A stretch of DNA of 53,213 bases from contig CAMWXD010000026.1 in assembly GCA_947178105.1 (NCBI GenBank), positions 1 to 53,213 of the forward strand. Reading direction: 5' to 3'. The notes below the pieces were generated by a model, which was given only the letters and a program-made list of their open reading frames with translations, was not told where the DNA came from and did no database searches. The DNA comes from an uncultured Eubacterium sp. GTDB taxonomy: Bacteria > Bacillota > Clostridia > Lachnospirales > Lachnospiraceae. This document shows, piece by piece, positions 42,883-51,749 of the stretch (positions are counted from its first letter, which is position 1; every line of letters starts with the position of its first letter). A program made the position numbers and the translations under genes.

Positions 42883-44529
42883 CTATATCATCAGTTTTGA
42901 GCGTTCCTTGCTCTCTTCAATCACAGCATTCAGCCTGCGGAACGGAATGCTAAGTACCAGCCCGATCAACAGGGATACCGGCAAAAATGCCGCCAGCCAT
43001 CCCAGGCTTTCCAGATGTGCATTCTCATAGATGCCGCCGACTGCCTCCTTTAATGCATCCATCGCATACGGAAACGGCAGGTATGTATAAATCTGCTGGT
43101 AGATATCCGGCAGCACTTCCTTTGGAAATGTCCCTCCGGCGCCTGCTACCTGAATCACCATAATCACAACCGCAAGCGCTTCTCCGACATTCCCAAACGC
43201 ATAAGTCAGCGAATAGATCAGCAGCGTAAATACAAAGCTTGCAAGCGCAGCCGCACACCAGAACAAAAACAGATGTACGCATTGGATATCCAGGAAAAAT
43301 ACATCTCCCAGCACACAGATCAATGTCTGAATCTGCCCCACCAGAAAAAATACTGCATACCGCCCAAAATATTCCTGGTAATGCTTTACATTGTCAATAC
43401 CCTCGGCCGGATGCACCTTCGTATGGATAATGGCTGCCTGTATCAATGCCCCTACCCAGATCGCAAGCACTGTATAAAACGGCGCCATCTGCGAACCATA
43501 ATTTTTAATCGGATAGACACGCTCCTTTTGCAGATCCACCGGGGATGAAAAAAAGGCAGCTATTTTTTCCGGTTCGTTCTCCAATACCTGCACAAGCTGC
43601 TGCAGCAGCTCGCTGTCCTTGATCCCCAGCAGTTCCGTCTCCAGCGCGTCCACCTGTGTGTACATCTGCTTTAACAGCCTGCGGATCCGGTTGATGCCGC
43701 TTTTTCCATCCTCCATCAGTATCAAATAATCTTGCAGGCGCACATTCGCTGTCTCAATGCCAGATGTACTCGCTGCCGATGCCGTTGCAAGCATTCCTAT
43801 GCCGCTGCGCAGGTCTAAAATAATTTTATCATTCAGCTCCACAAGCCCCTTCATAGTCTCTAATGCAGCGTCCGTCATACTGCCCGCCGATCCTAGCATA
43901 TGCTGCAAGCTTTTGATATCTGCCTTTAAGGTTTCCATTCGTGCTGCCGTCTGGCGAATCAGCGCATGGTCGTCTGTATTTTCGAGTACGCTGCCAAGCC
44001 TTGCCGCTAGCTCCGTAATCGTGGCAAATACTGTCGTATTGACCTGTGTTTCCACTGCGGTTTTTGCTTTTCCGGTTATTTTTGTGGCGATTGCATTTTT
44101 CTTATCATTTTCATAGTACAGAATCTTTCCGCCGTCCAGATTTCCTTCTGCAATGCCTGCAATGCTCTTTGTAAAGTCTTCGGGAATGATAAGCGCCGCA
44201 TAGTATTCCCCGCTGTACACGCCGTTGATTGCTGTCCGTTCCTCTTGTGGGAATACCCAGCCAATCGTATGGTTGTCATGCAGCGCACTGACTACAGACT
44301 CTCCTACTGCCAGTGACAGATTTTTCACCTGCACGCCCTCATCTTTGGAGCATACGGCTATTTTTAAATTGGATGTCGCTCCTTCGCTGTACGGATCCCA
44401 GTTGGAATGAATATTAAACCATGCATACAGGGAAGGTATGACGCACAGGCCCATCAGGATCACCATTGCAACAACGTTGGTTCTGACACTTCTCAAATCC
44501 CTCAGCATAATCTTAATGATATTCGTCAT
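42883..44529 (-). CDS. YhgE/Pip-family membrane protein (first copy)
   Basis: 548-residue membrane protein of the YhgE/Pip family (related to phage infection protein and the type VII secretion factor EsaA). One membrane segment at the start is followed by the signature LYAWFNIHSNWDPYSEG, then an outside coiled-coil region (~170-330) and about five membrane segments at the C-terminus with YGSQMAPFYTVLAIWVGAL, AGAGGTFPKEVLPDIYQQIY and YLPFPYAMDALKEAVGGIY. It overlaps the 182-aa repeat-protein gene by 17 bases. The neighbouring 699-aa paralogue suggests a two-subunit complex; the role is not established. Confidence 0.9.
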   Translation of the reverse strand: MTNIIKIMLRDLRSVRTNVVAMVILMGLCVIPSLYAWFNIHSNWDPYSEGATSNLKIAVCSKDEGVQVKNLSLAVGESVVSALHDNHTIGWVFPQEERTAINGVYSGEYYAALIIPEDFTKSIAGIAEGNLDGGKILYYENDKKNAIATKITGKAKTAVETQVNTTVFATITELAARLGSVLENTDDHALIRQTAARMETLKADIKSLQHMLGSAGSMTDAALETMKGLVELNDKIILDLRSGIGMLATASAASTSGIETANVRLQDYLILMEDGKSGINRIRRLLKQMYTQVDALETELLGIKDSELLQQLVQVLENEPEKIAAFFSSPVDLQKERVYPIKNYGSQMAPFYTVLAIWVGALIQAAIIHTKVHPAEGIDNVKHYQEYFGRYAVFFLVGQIQTLICVLGDVFFLDIQCVHLFLFWCAAALASFVFTLLIYSLTYAFGNVGEALAVVIMVIQVAGAGGTFPKEVLPDIYQQIYTYLPFPYAMDALKEAVGGIYENAHLESLGWLAAFLPVSLLIGLVLSIPFRRLNAVIEESKERSKLMI

Positions 44530-45061
44530 GATGCACTTTCCTTCCCAACAGTTTCTCCTTTTGCTGTCTAAGCAGCTCCAGCCTCTCTTGTCGGCTGTAT
44601 GTTTTCCGCTCTTCTATCTGCCGCAGCAGCTCCAGCACCGTAGCTTCAAACGCTTCCATATCCGCACCGATCAGCCCGGCTTCTTCAAACGCTTCCATAT
44701 CCGCGCCCATCAGCCCGGCTTCTTCAAACACTTCTTTATCTGTGTCTGTATCTGCCTCTGCCAGGTCCGCCTTATGCCGGCGGGTTTTGCCTGTATACCG
44801 ATGCAGGCGCTCCTGTGCCTGAAAGTCTATGTATTCAATATACATCAAATAGCCTGCAATGACAAATAAAGATACAACCCACAGTACCAGAAAAATCGCT
44901 TTTTCGCTTTCTGTCAAAAACAGCAGCGCTAAAAACAGCAGAGGTATCCAGACCAGACAGCGGATCCCGGAGCGGATACGTCTTTGATTCTGCTTATGTA
45001 GCTGCTCTTCTTCGTTTACAAGCTGCCGAAACAGCCTTTTGTATTGTTCCTGTTCTTCCAC
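44513..45061 (-). CDS. Small membrane protein with 13-residue tandem repeat (182 aa)
   Basis: Not recognised. A basic N-terminus, two adjacent membrane segments (CLVWIPLLFLALLFLTE and AIFLVLWVVSLFVIAGYLMYI), and a charged cytoplasmic tail. The tail has two exact-size 13-residue repeats, FEEAGLMGADMEA and FEEAGLIGADMEA, plus a partial third, encoded by 39-bp tandem repeats at 44644-44721. GTG at 45061 is the likely start, seven bases after GGGAGG. It sits between the two YhgE/Pip genes, 12 bases after one and overlapping the other, so it is probably a subunit or regulator of that complex. Confidence 0.78.
   Translation of the reverse strand: MEEQEQYKRLFRQLVNEEEQLHKQNQRRIRSGIRCLVWIPLLFLALLFLTESEKAIFLVLWVVSLFVIAGYLMYIEYIDFQAQERLHRYTGKTRRHKADLAEADTDTDKEVFEEAGLMGADMEAFEEAGLIGADMEAFEATVLELLRQIEERKTYSRQERLELLRQQKEKLLGRKVHHDEYH
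44644..44730 (-). repeat. 39-bp in-frame tandem repeat
   Basis: Units at 44644-44682 and 44683-44721 differ at two or three positions, followed by a partial unit. The unit is a multiple of three, so copy number can change without breaking the gene. Confidence 0.9.
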
Positions 45062-45073
45062 GCACACACCTCC

Positions 45074-47173
45074 CTACATCATTTCCGTATCTTCCATCCG
45101 CCGTTCAACAAACTGAAAGAATTTACAAAACGGAAGCCGTATCACAAGCCCCAATGCCAGTGCAGCGGCAGCAAACAGCAAAAGCCGCAGCAGATACAGG
45201 GAATAGTCGTGCTCATATATACCGGCAATCGCTTCCCGCATGGCATTGATCGCATACGGAAACGGGAAGAAAATATACAGCTTCTGGTAAAACTGCGGCA
45301 GAATTTCGATCGGATATGTCCCGCTGGAGCCTGCGATCTGGAGAACCATAATCACGACTATCATCGCTTTGCCCACATCGCCAAACGAAATGGTAAGCGC
45401 ATATATCAGCAGCGAAAAGGTAAAGCTTGTCACAAATGCAGCCAAAAGGAACCGCCTTGGATACAGGCACTGGATATGCAGCAGATAAAAATTCCCCCAC
45501 ACTGTAATCGCCGCCTGTATCAGCGCCAGTACAAAAAACAGCAGATACCTTCCAAGAAACAGCTCATATGCTTTTGGTTCTTCGATACCGTCCGTATGCG
45601 CTTTTACTTTAATCATCGAAACAAGTACAACACCGCCGACCCATAGCGCCAAAGTCGTATAAAACGGCGCTACGCCGGAGCCATAGTTATCAACCGGATA
45701 GATAGCCTCTGTCTCCATTGTGACTGGCTCTGCGAAAAATGCGCCATACCCTTGTGCATTTCCCTGCACAAAATTTAGTACTTTCTGCGCAAGCTGTGCC
45801 TCGCTGATCCCATTGATAAGCTCTGTCATCTGCTCCAATTTATTGCTGATCTCGTAAAAATCCTCAGACATCCCCGAAAAACCCTGGTTTGCCATGCTGA
45901 TCGCCGTTGTGCCGCTTTCTAAGATCTGCCCAAGCAGCACTGTATCCTGTCTGACATTGCCAAGTACTTGTGACATTTCAGCCGATGCCTGCTGCAGCTC
46001 ATTGCCAAGCAGTGCAAGCGACTGGCTGACTGTCGTCTGCAACACCTGCTGCACGACTTTGACCTGCTGCTCTAACTGCTGCTCCATCTGCGCAAGCATC
46101 CCAGTGTCCTCCGTTTCGGGACGGCTGCTTAACCGCTGCTGCATCTCTCCCAATGCCTGCGACTGGTTTTCCAGTTGTGTCAGCACAATCCCCTTTGAAA
46201 GATTGACGGTAGCCGCGTTCAGAGACTGGATCGAATCGATCAGTTGGTCAAGAGACCCTTTTGCACTGGAAATCCCCGCCGCAAACCGTTCGTAATATGC
46301 ATTTTTCTGCGCCGCAACCGCTGTCTCCTGCGCCTGCTTTAACTGTGCAAGCGAATCACTGACCGACTGTACGGCACGTGCATTTGCCGCATTCAGTCGA
46401 TCAGCCAGAGCCTGCATATCCGGCACATCCGAAAGCTGCGACTGTACCTGTTCCAGACTGCTGTCAATCGCAGACAAGTCACTGTTCGCCCCATCTAATG
46501 CTGCCGTCAGTTTATCGTTTGCCTGTACAACGGACTTTACCACAGACGCAAACCGGCCTGCTGCATCTTTCGTCCGCTGGATCTTCGCTATGATTTCTTC
46601 TGTAATGCCTGCCGCCTCCATATTTTGCACAACATCTCTCTGCTTTTCAAAGAGCAGGCTGACAACAAGCGAAATATACTGCTCATTGATATTCGTCTCC
46701 AGCGTCGATACTGCCGTATCTGTGATCTTTGTGGCGACCGCATTCTTTTTTTCATTCTCATAATAGGTAACGGCAGGGCGTTTCATTCCATTTAAAAACC
46801 CCTCGTACATACATTGCGTAAAATCCTCGGAAAAGACAACCGCTGCATAATAGCTACCGTCATACACGCCGTCTACCGCTGCTTTCTCCGTCTCTACCAC
46901 CGTCCATGCAATACTTTCATTTTCCTTTAACGTATCTATGACCGTATCCGCCACATTTGCCGTACTGCCGTCCGCATTTTTATACCCTTTATCCTTAGAT
47001 GCAACTGCTATCCTGATATTTCCTGTATTCCCATAAGGATCCCAGTTAGAATAAATATTAAACCATGCATATAATGCCGGAAGGATGCACAACCCTCCGG
47101 CAATCACCAGCGCAAACGGATGTTTAAACAGCGCCGCTACATCTCTGAAAAATATTTTTCTGATATTTTGCAT
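45074..47173 (-). CDS. YhgE/Pip-family membrane protein (second copy)
   Basis: 699-residue YhgE/Pip protein, paralogous to the product of 42883-44529. N-terminal membrane segment and LPALYAWFNIYSNWDPYGNTGN, conserved YYENEKKNAVATKITDTAVSTLETNINE, then a ~300-residue Gln/Ala/Ser-rich coiled coil outside. The C-terminal membrane block has YGSGVAPFYTTLALWVGGVVLVS, AGSSGTYPIEILPQFYQKLY and FFPFPYAINAMREAIAGIYEHDYS. ATG 47173 is preferred over 47194 because of CAGGAAGAG upstream. It follows the fibronectin-type protein gene by 36 bases. Confidence 0.9.
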   Translation of the reverse strand: MQNIRKIFFRDVAALFKHPFALVIAGGLCILPALYAWFNIYSNWDPYGNTGNIRIAVASKDKGYKNADGSTANVADTVIDTLKENESIAWTVVETEKAAVDGVYDGSYYAAVVFSEDFTQCMYEGFLNGMKRPAVTYYENEKKNAVATKITDTAVSTLETNINEQYISLVVSLLFEKQRDVVQNMEAAGITEEIIAKIQRTKDAAGRFASVVKSVVQANDKLTAALDGANSDLSAIDSSLEQVQSQLSDVPDMQALADRLNAANARAVQSVSDSLAQLKQAQETAVAAQKNAYYERFAAGISSAKGSLDQLIDSIQSLNAATVNLSKGIVLTQLENQSQALGEMQQRLSSRPETEDTGMLAQMEQQLEQQVKVVQQVLQTTVSQSLALLGNELQQASAEMSQVLGNVRQDTVLLGQILESGTTAISMANQGFSGMSEDFYEISNKLEQMTELINGISEAQLAQKVLNFVQGNAQGYGAFFAEPVTMETEAIYPVDNYGSGVAPFYTTLALWVGGVVLVSMIKVKAHTDGIEEPKAYELFLGRYLLFFVLALIQAAITVWGNFYLLHIQCLYPRRFLLAAFVTSFTFSLLIYALTISFGDVGKAMIVVIMVLQIAGSSGTYPIEILPQFYQKLYIFFPFPYAINAMREAIAGIYEHDYSLYLLRLLLFAAAALALGLVIRLPFCKFFQFVERRMEDTEMM

Positions 47174-47209
47174 ACTACTCTTCCTGACTTCCATCCTGAA
47201 TATAGCACA

Positions 47210-48202
47210 TTACTTGATTTTTATTTTATATACCGCACTGTCCGCCGTATAGTCTTGATTTTCCCTTGTCATAGAAGCCGTAACTTTGAAATAATACGTC
47301 TTTCCCGACTTTAGCTTTGTACCGCTGTACTTCGTGACCACAGCAGAAGTCCCGGCTGTTGCAGCCGCTTTACGAAATCCGCCCGACGCGCTTTTAGATA
47401 TAGCTATGGTATAGCCTTCTGCACCTTGGACAGCCTGCCACTTTACCGTAACCTTGCCGTTTTTCTGGCTGAGTTTTACCGGCTTTACTACGGTAGCAAA
47501 ATAAAGGTACTCCGACCAGTCCCCATAGCTGCGGCAGCCGCCTGCCTGGTCATAAAATCCCCGCACACGAACCGCATAAAATCCATTATTTTTAATACTG
47601 TCATCTTTAATGGCAACGCCCGCACAATCCCCCTCGCTGCTTTCAAGCAGCCTGCCGGATGCGTCATAGATTTCCGCTTCGGATCGATAGAGGCTGTCCA
47701 ACCCGCCGACCGTCAAAGAACAGTATCCTGCTGCCACATGGTTCAGCCGGACAGATTCCGGTACTGCCGCAGCCGGAGCGCCTTGCGTCTTTGCAATCGC
47801 TCCTTTCAGCGGAATGCCGGTATGCAGCTTATTGGCAGGCTGTATCTGAAAAATATATTTTACCTGTTTCAGATTGGTAATCGTATATTCCGATACATCG
47901 CCGATATCTTCCCGTTCTGCCGCCGTGCTTGGTTTTCCGGACTCCCAATAGCTGATATAATATGTCTGCGCATCCGAAGCCTTTGTCCAGGACAGTGTCA
48001 CCGAATCCATCGTAGCAGAACTAATCCGAAAATCCGCAACTGCCTGATCCGGCGCCTTTACCAAAATATGTTCCAGACGTTCTGCTGCCTGTGCCTGCTG
48101 CCTGTTTCCTGCATCGGCGGCAGGCAGCAGCATACCGGCAAACAATCCAAGCAAACAGCAGTAAGAAAAGCAATGCCGCCATAAATTTTGACGTATTTTC
48201 AT
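47210..48202 (-). CDS. Secreted fibronectin type III-like protein
   Basis: 330-residue exported protein. Signal peptide in the first ~35 residues (CFSYCCLLGLFAGMLLPAADAG), then three fibronectin-III-like units: one with VADFRISSATMDSVTLSWTKASDAQTYYISYW, a middle divergent one, and a C-terminal one with VKLSQKNGKVTVKWQAVQGAEGYTIAISKS and GKTYYFKVTASM. Such modules typically bind proteins or cell-wall material. Its ATG overlaps the stop of the CBM protein gene by four bases (ATGA), so the two are translated together. No sorting motif is present. Confidence 0.88.
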   Translation of the reverse strand: MKIRQNLWRHCFSYCCLLGLFAGMLLPAADAGNRQQAQAAERLEHILVKAPDQAVADFRISSATMDSVTLSWTKASDAQTYYISYWESGKPSTAAEREDIGDVSEYTITNLKQVKYIFQIQPANKLHTGIPLKGAIAKTQGAPAAAVPESVRLNHVAAGYCSLTVGGLDSLYRSEAEIYDASGRLLESSEGDCAGVAIKDDSIKNNGFYAVRVRGFYDQAGGCRSYGDWSEYLYFATVVKPVKLSQKNGKVTVKWQAVQGAEGYTIAISKSASGGFRKAAATAGTSAVVTKYSGTKLKSGKTYYFKVTASMTRENQDYTADSAVYKIKIK

Positions 48203-49119
48203 TTACTCGTTCCTCCTTTTTTCACCAAGGCAAAATCGTCCGCAACTCCCCAACTGCCGCCTGCACATTTCACCTTCATACCTATGATTACGTTTGTTTT
48301 GCCGTCCAGCTTCAGCCCTTTGATCTTTGGCGCGCACCATGTCTGTCCACCGTCTAGTTTTACAGGCTTTGACCGTATCGTTTTGCCATCTACAACGGCA
48401 TACAGACAGATCTTTGCCGAAGCGGCGTCTCCCCGAATATTTACCGACGCTTCATACGTCCCTGCTTCCAGGCTGGATACAGACTGCCAGATTTTAAAGT
48501 TCTGTTTCTTATCACTCCTGAAATAAAAGCTGTTTTTCCCAGACTTTGCGTCTGCTTCGTCATCCTGTATCCCTGTCGGATTGGAACTGCCCTGATACGA
48601 CACCTTCCACATTGAGATATCATTTTTCTCAAAACCTGGATTTAACAGCCAGTTTTTAGGCGCTACAACGACCTGGCAAATCACTGGCGTGCCATCTTCC
48701 AGCCTTCCTTTTACGGTATACAGCCCGCTCTTTGCCGTCTTGACTTTCTCCACCTGCCTGTCATCCCAGCGTACCGGCTCCATCCCGGTTCCCGCGTCGC
48801 CGCTGTATACAACCTCTGCCATTTCCGGCATATTCAGCGGATCTCCAAGGCAAACCTCCAGCCTTGTATCCTTTGCATAGGCAATCTCATCTGGTTCAAC
48901 TTCTGCAATATTCCCGACATCTTCCTCCCCCGCCGGAAGCTGTGTTTTCATCCCCTCTGTTTTTTCCTGTACTCCTTCTCCCCCTCGTTCTTCCTGCGCA
49001 TTGCTGCCTGACTGTGTCTCCTGCTGCCCGCCGTCCGGCTGTATTTTCTTCCTGCCGCACGCAGAGTTTCCTGCAAGCACCGTAAATACCAGCCATGCGC
49101 ATATTAGCTTCTTTTTCAT
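48199..49119 (-). CDS. Exported Ig-like plus carbohydrate-binding module protein without catalytic domain
   Basis: 306-residue probable lipoprotein: signal MKKKLICAWLVFTVLAGNSAC (lipobox weak), a Gln/Glu/Gly-rich linker to ~85, then a bacterial Ig-like domain of group 4 type (~90-150: EVVYSGDAG, PVRWDDRQVEKVKTAKSGLYTVKG). The last ~150 residues (LLNPGFEKNDISMWKVSY to CAGGSWGVADDFALVKKG) resemble the terminal binding module of Lachnospiraceae endo-galactanases (GH53). No glycoside hydrolase domain is present, so it is likely a surface sugar-binding protein, not an enzyme. It is the first gene of a unit that goes on to the fibronectin and YhgE/Pip genes. Confidence 0.82.
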   Translation of the reverse strand: MKKKLICAWLVFTVLAGNSACGRKKIQPDGGQQETQSGSNAQEERGGEGVQEKTEGMKTQLPAGEEDVGNIAEVEPDEIAYAKDTRLEVCLGDPLNMPEMAEVVYSGDAGTGMEPVRWDDRQVEKVKTAKSGLYTVKGRLEDGTPVICQVVVAPKNWLLNPGFEKNDISMWKVSYQGSSNPTGIQDDEADAKSGKNSFYFRSDKKQNFKIWQSVSSLEAGTYEASVNIRGDAASAKICLYAVVDGKTIRSKPVKLDGGQTWCAPKIKGLKLDGKTNVIIGMKVKCAGGSWGVADDFALVKKGGTSK

Positions 49120-49163
49120 ATCATACAGTTCCTTATATTTGTTTTATCATAATTACTCAGGTT

Positions 49164-49192
49164 ATTTTAGCAAAAAATCCGTATAAATTCAA
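49164..49192 (-). promoter_or_regulatory. Promoter of the CBM/fibronectin/YhgE unit
   Basis: TTGAAT (49187-49192), 17 bases, TAAAAT (49164-49169) on the minus strand, 45 bases before the start codon. Confidence 0.7.
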
Positions 49193-49313
49193 TCCAAAAT
49201 CAGAAATACGCGCTATAAATACAGTATTCTGTATACTGCGCTATGCATACAACATTATGAATACAACACTCTTAATTCTGTATGCTGTATACAATATGGT
49301 ACACATAGAGTAA

Positions 49314-49368
49314 GAAACTGTATGCAGACAGCCCGCACAGCCTTTGCAGGTAATCTACATACAGTTTC
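49314..49368 (-). terminator. Terminator of the FGGY kinase gene
   Basis: GAAACTGTATG (49314-49324) pairs perfectly with CATACAGTTTC (49358-49368); loop of 33 bases; T-containing tract follows on the minus strand. Confidence 0.7.
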
Positions 49369-49423
49369 CAAGTTTTATCCAATATGTGAAATAAAACGCA
49401 TCGCTTTGCGCTTATTTGTCATT

Positions 49424-51019
49424 TTACTGCAAATGGTCAACCGCTGCCCGTTCAATCGGAAGCCCTGCTGTATATACCTCCAAAAATTCGTCAAATCCTT
49501 TCACATCCGCAGGATCCGGATCCATCTTCGTGCCTTCCTGCCCTGCAAATACCTTGTGATTCAGGTAATCATCCAGGCTTTCTCCGTCTGCCTTGTTTAC
49601 CATATAAGCTGCAAGCAGCGCGATACCCCATGCGCCGCCTTCTCCGGCAGTCTCCATGACAAATACCGGAGCATCGATCGCCGCTGCAAGGATGCTCTGC
49701 CCGACACCCTTCGTCTTAAACAGCCCGCCGTGGCCTAACATTTTATCTACTTTTACGCCCTCTTCCTTAAGCATCAGGTTCAGCCCTGTCTTTAATACGC
49801 TTAAAGAAGCCATCAGATGCACGCGCATAAAATTGGCAAGATTAAAATTGCTGTCCGGCTTGCGCACAAACAATGGACGCCCCGCTTCAAAATTGGTTAC
49901 ATGCTCGCCGGAAAAATAATTGTAGGCAAGCAGGCCGCCGCAGTTCTTGTCCCCTTCCAACGCTTTGTTATAAAGAGTTCCAAACAACTGATTCATATCT
50001 ACGGACATCCCAAAGCTTTCCGCAAATTCCTTAAATAGATTCACCCACGCATTTAAGTCTGACGTACAGTTGTTGCAGTGTACCATCCCGACCAGGTTGC
50101 CCGTCGGCGTTGTGACAAGGTCAATTTCCTCATATACCTTGGACAGCTCTTTTTCCATAACGACCATACCAAACACGGAAGTTCCTGCCGATACATTCCC
50201 TGTACGCACTGCCACACTGTTCGTAGCAACCATGCCTGTCCCTGCATCGCCTTCCGGCGGGCAAACCGGAACGCCTGCCTGCAATTTTCCGGACACATCC
50301 AGCCGCTTCGCGCCTTCTTCTGTTAAAGTCCCAGCCGCTTCTCCTGCGGACAGCACCTTTGGCAGAATGTCCCGAAGCTTCCATGCAAATCCCTTTGCTG
50401 CAACCCTCTCGTCAAACTGTGCAATCATACGCTGGTTATAATCACATGCCGTAATATCGATCGGGAACATCCCGGACGCTTCGCCAACACCAAGCACTTT
50501 TTCCCCGGTAAGCTGCCAGTGTATGTAGCCCGCAAGCGTCACAAGATAATCGATCTTTGCCACATGCTCTTCTCCGTTTAAAATTGCCTGATCCAGATGC
50601 GCAATACTCCACCTCTGCGGAATATGGTACTGGAACAGCTCCGTGAGCTGCTCGCTCGCCTGCTCGGTAATCGTATTTCTCCAGGTACGGAACGGCACAA
50701 GCAGCTCCCCTGCCTTGTCAAATACCATATATCCATGCATCATCGCAGAAAAGCCGATCGCTGCCAGCTTTGTCACTTCCACGCCGTATTGCGCTCTGAC
50801 GTCCTCCGTCATCTTTGTATAGCTGTCTGCCAGCCCCGTCCAGATATCATCCAGCGTATACGTCCAGATCCCGTCTTCCAAACGGTTCTCCCAGTCATGC
50901 GCACCCGACGCGATCGGCGTATTATCTTCCCCGATCAAAACAGCCTTAATCCTTGTAGAACCAAACTCAATGCCAAGGACAGCTTTTCCATTCACGATTG
51001 TTTCTTTACTATTGCTCAT
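49424..51019 (-). CDS. FGGY-family carbohydrate kinase, ribulokinase-like
   Basis: 531-residue sugar kinase of the FGGY family (ASKHA fold), phosphorylating a pentulose or related sugar with ATP. First ATP-site motif: [19 protein letters not shown] at the N-terminus; the catalytic-Asp region is [28 protein letters not shown]; the second nucleotide site is [26 protein letters not shown], ending in [18 protein letters not shown]. Length and motifs fit the AraB/xylulokinase-like clostridial branch; exact substrate (L-ribulose is the best guess) cannot be read. GGGAGGTGCCTA ribosome site. It stands alone, without transporter or isomerase genes in the window. Confidence 0.88.
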   Translation of the reverse strand: MSNSKETIVNGKAVLGIEFGSTRIKAVLIGEDNTPIASGAHDWENRLEDGIWTYTLDDIWTGLADSYTKMTEDVRAQYGVEVTKLAAIGFSAMMHGYMVFDKAGELLVPFRTWRNTITEQASEQLTELFQYHIPQRWSIAHLDQAILNGEEHVAKIDYLVTLAGYIHWQLTGEKVLGVGEASGMFPIDITACDYNQRMIAQFDERVAAKGFAWKLRDILPKVLSAGEAAGTLTEEGAKRLDVSGKLQAGVPVCPPEGDAGTGMVATNSVAVRTGNVSAGTSVFGMVVMEKELSKVYEEIDLVTTPTGNLVGMVHCNNCTSDLNAWVNLFKEFAESFGMSVDMNQLFGTLYNKALEGDKNCGGLLAYNYFSGEHVTNFEAGRPLFVRKPDSNFNLANFMRVHLMASLSVLKTGLNLMLKEEGVKVDKMLGHGGLFKTKGVGQSILAAAIDAPVFVMETAGEGGAWGIALLAAYMVNKADGESLDDYLNHKVFAGQEGTKMDPDPADVKGFDEFLEVYTAGLPIERAAVDHLQ

Positions 51020-51050
51020 TAGGCACCTCCCAATATTTTATGATACCCCT

Positions 51051-51079
51051 ATGTTACTATTTTTTTGGTCATTTGTCAT
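51051..51079 (-). promoter_or_regulatory. Promoter of the FGGY kinase gene
   Basis: ATGACA (51074-51079), 17-base spacer and TAACAT (51051-51056) on the minus strand, 32 bases before the start codon. Confidence 0.55.
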
Positions 51080-51213
51080 TAAAAAGAAGAAAAATTTTTT
51101 AAAAAAATGTAAAATATTTCACGGTTCATTAAAACATCAAATGCTAACGCTTCAGTTTGTACAATTTCTCAATAGCTTTTCCAATGCTCTCCAACAATGC
51201 TGTTATGCCATAC

Positions 51214-51741
51214 TTAATTACTTTCCTCGATTTTAATAAATGGATATTTTCCATATTCATCATGCATGTTCCACTCCTCTATAGAAAGAACATCAACTTT
51301 GTTTATAAGTTTTATTCCTGTATTCAATTTTTCCTGCAAGTCAAAGGGTAACAGTTTCTTCATTTTATCACGTAATCTTTTTCTCATTGTTTCATCTCCG
51401 TTTGGTGTTTCAACCACATAAATATACCTTACCGGTTTATATTTTTCCAATAAACGCACGTAATGAAGTGAATCATAAAATTTACGGACAATCGAAGCAA
51501 ATTTCTTATCATCCATTGGATTAAATTGCGGCGTTTTAAGACCTGCATCTCTGGCTTTTCTGATATTTGCATTTTTATATTCTACAATCATAATAAATTT
51601 TTCATCTTCAAGCAGAAAATCTGCATCTGCCAGCGGAACTTTTGTAGTATGATAATCCTTGTGCATTTGATCTGATGCCCAAACCGCATTCGTATACTCC
51701 AGGCCGTAATCCCCATTTTCATCTATCAATATATTTTTCAT
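51214..51741 (-). CDS. PD-(D/E)XK-like nuclease candidate, partner of AAA ATPase
   Basis: 175-residue protein without a recognised family name. The pattern suggests the PD-(D/E)XK nuclease fold: helix glutamate in YGLEYTNAVW (E15), Asp in ADADFLLEDE (D41), strand IMIVEYKNA with E54-x-K56, then a helix and the QFNPMDDKKFASIVRKFYDS and VRYIYVVETPNG segments. ATG 51741 (GAGGATAGGC upstream) is preferred to the GTG at 51753. It follows the ATPase gene by 8 bases and is AT-rich like it. Together they resemble ATPase-plus-nuclease anti-phage pairs; nuclease activity is inference. Confidence 0.75.
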   Translation of the reverse strand: MKNILIDENGDYGLEYTNAVWASDQMHKDYHTTKVPLADADFLLEDEKFIMIVEYKNANIRKARDAGLKTPQFNPMDDKKFASIVRKFYDSLHYVRLLEKYKPVRYIYVVETPNGDETMRKRLRDKMKKLLPFDLQEKLNTGIKLINKVDVLSIEEWNMHDEYGKYPFIKIEESN

Positions 51742-51749
51742 GCCTATCC

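Larger units (their letters stand above)
49120..49423. other. Intergenic region with repeated GTATAC-type words
   Basis: 304 bases. On the right is the sugar-kinase terminator (49314-49368); on the left the promoter of the CBM protein gene (49164-49192). Between, at about 49220-49305, TGTAT/ATACA words recur at least six times (CTGTATACTG, ATGCATACAAC, TGCTGTATACA), giving several overlapping short inverted repeats. No coding potential is seen. Confidence 0.6.

Noticed and set aside
44644-44730. CRISPR-like array
   Set aside because: Units abut without spacers and lie in frame in a gene.
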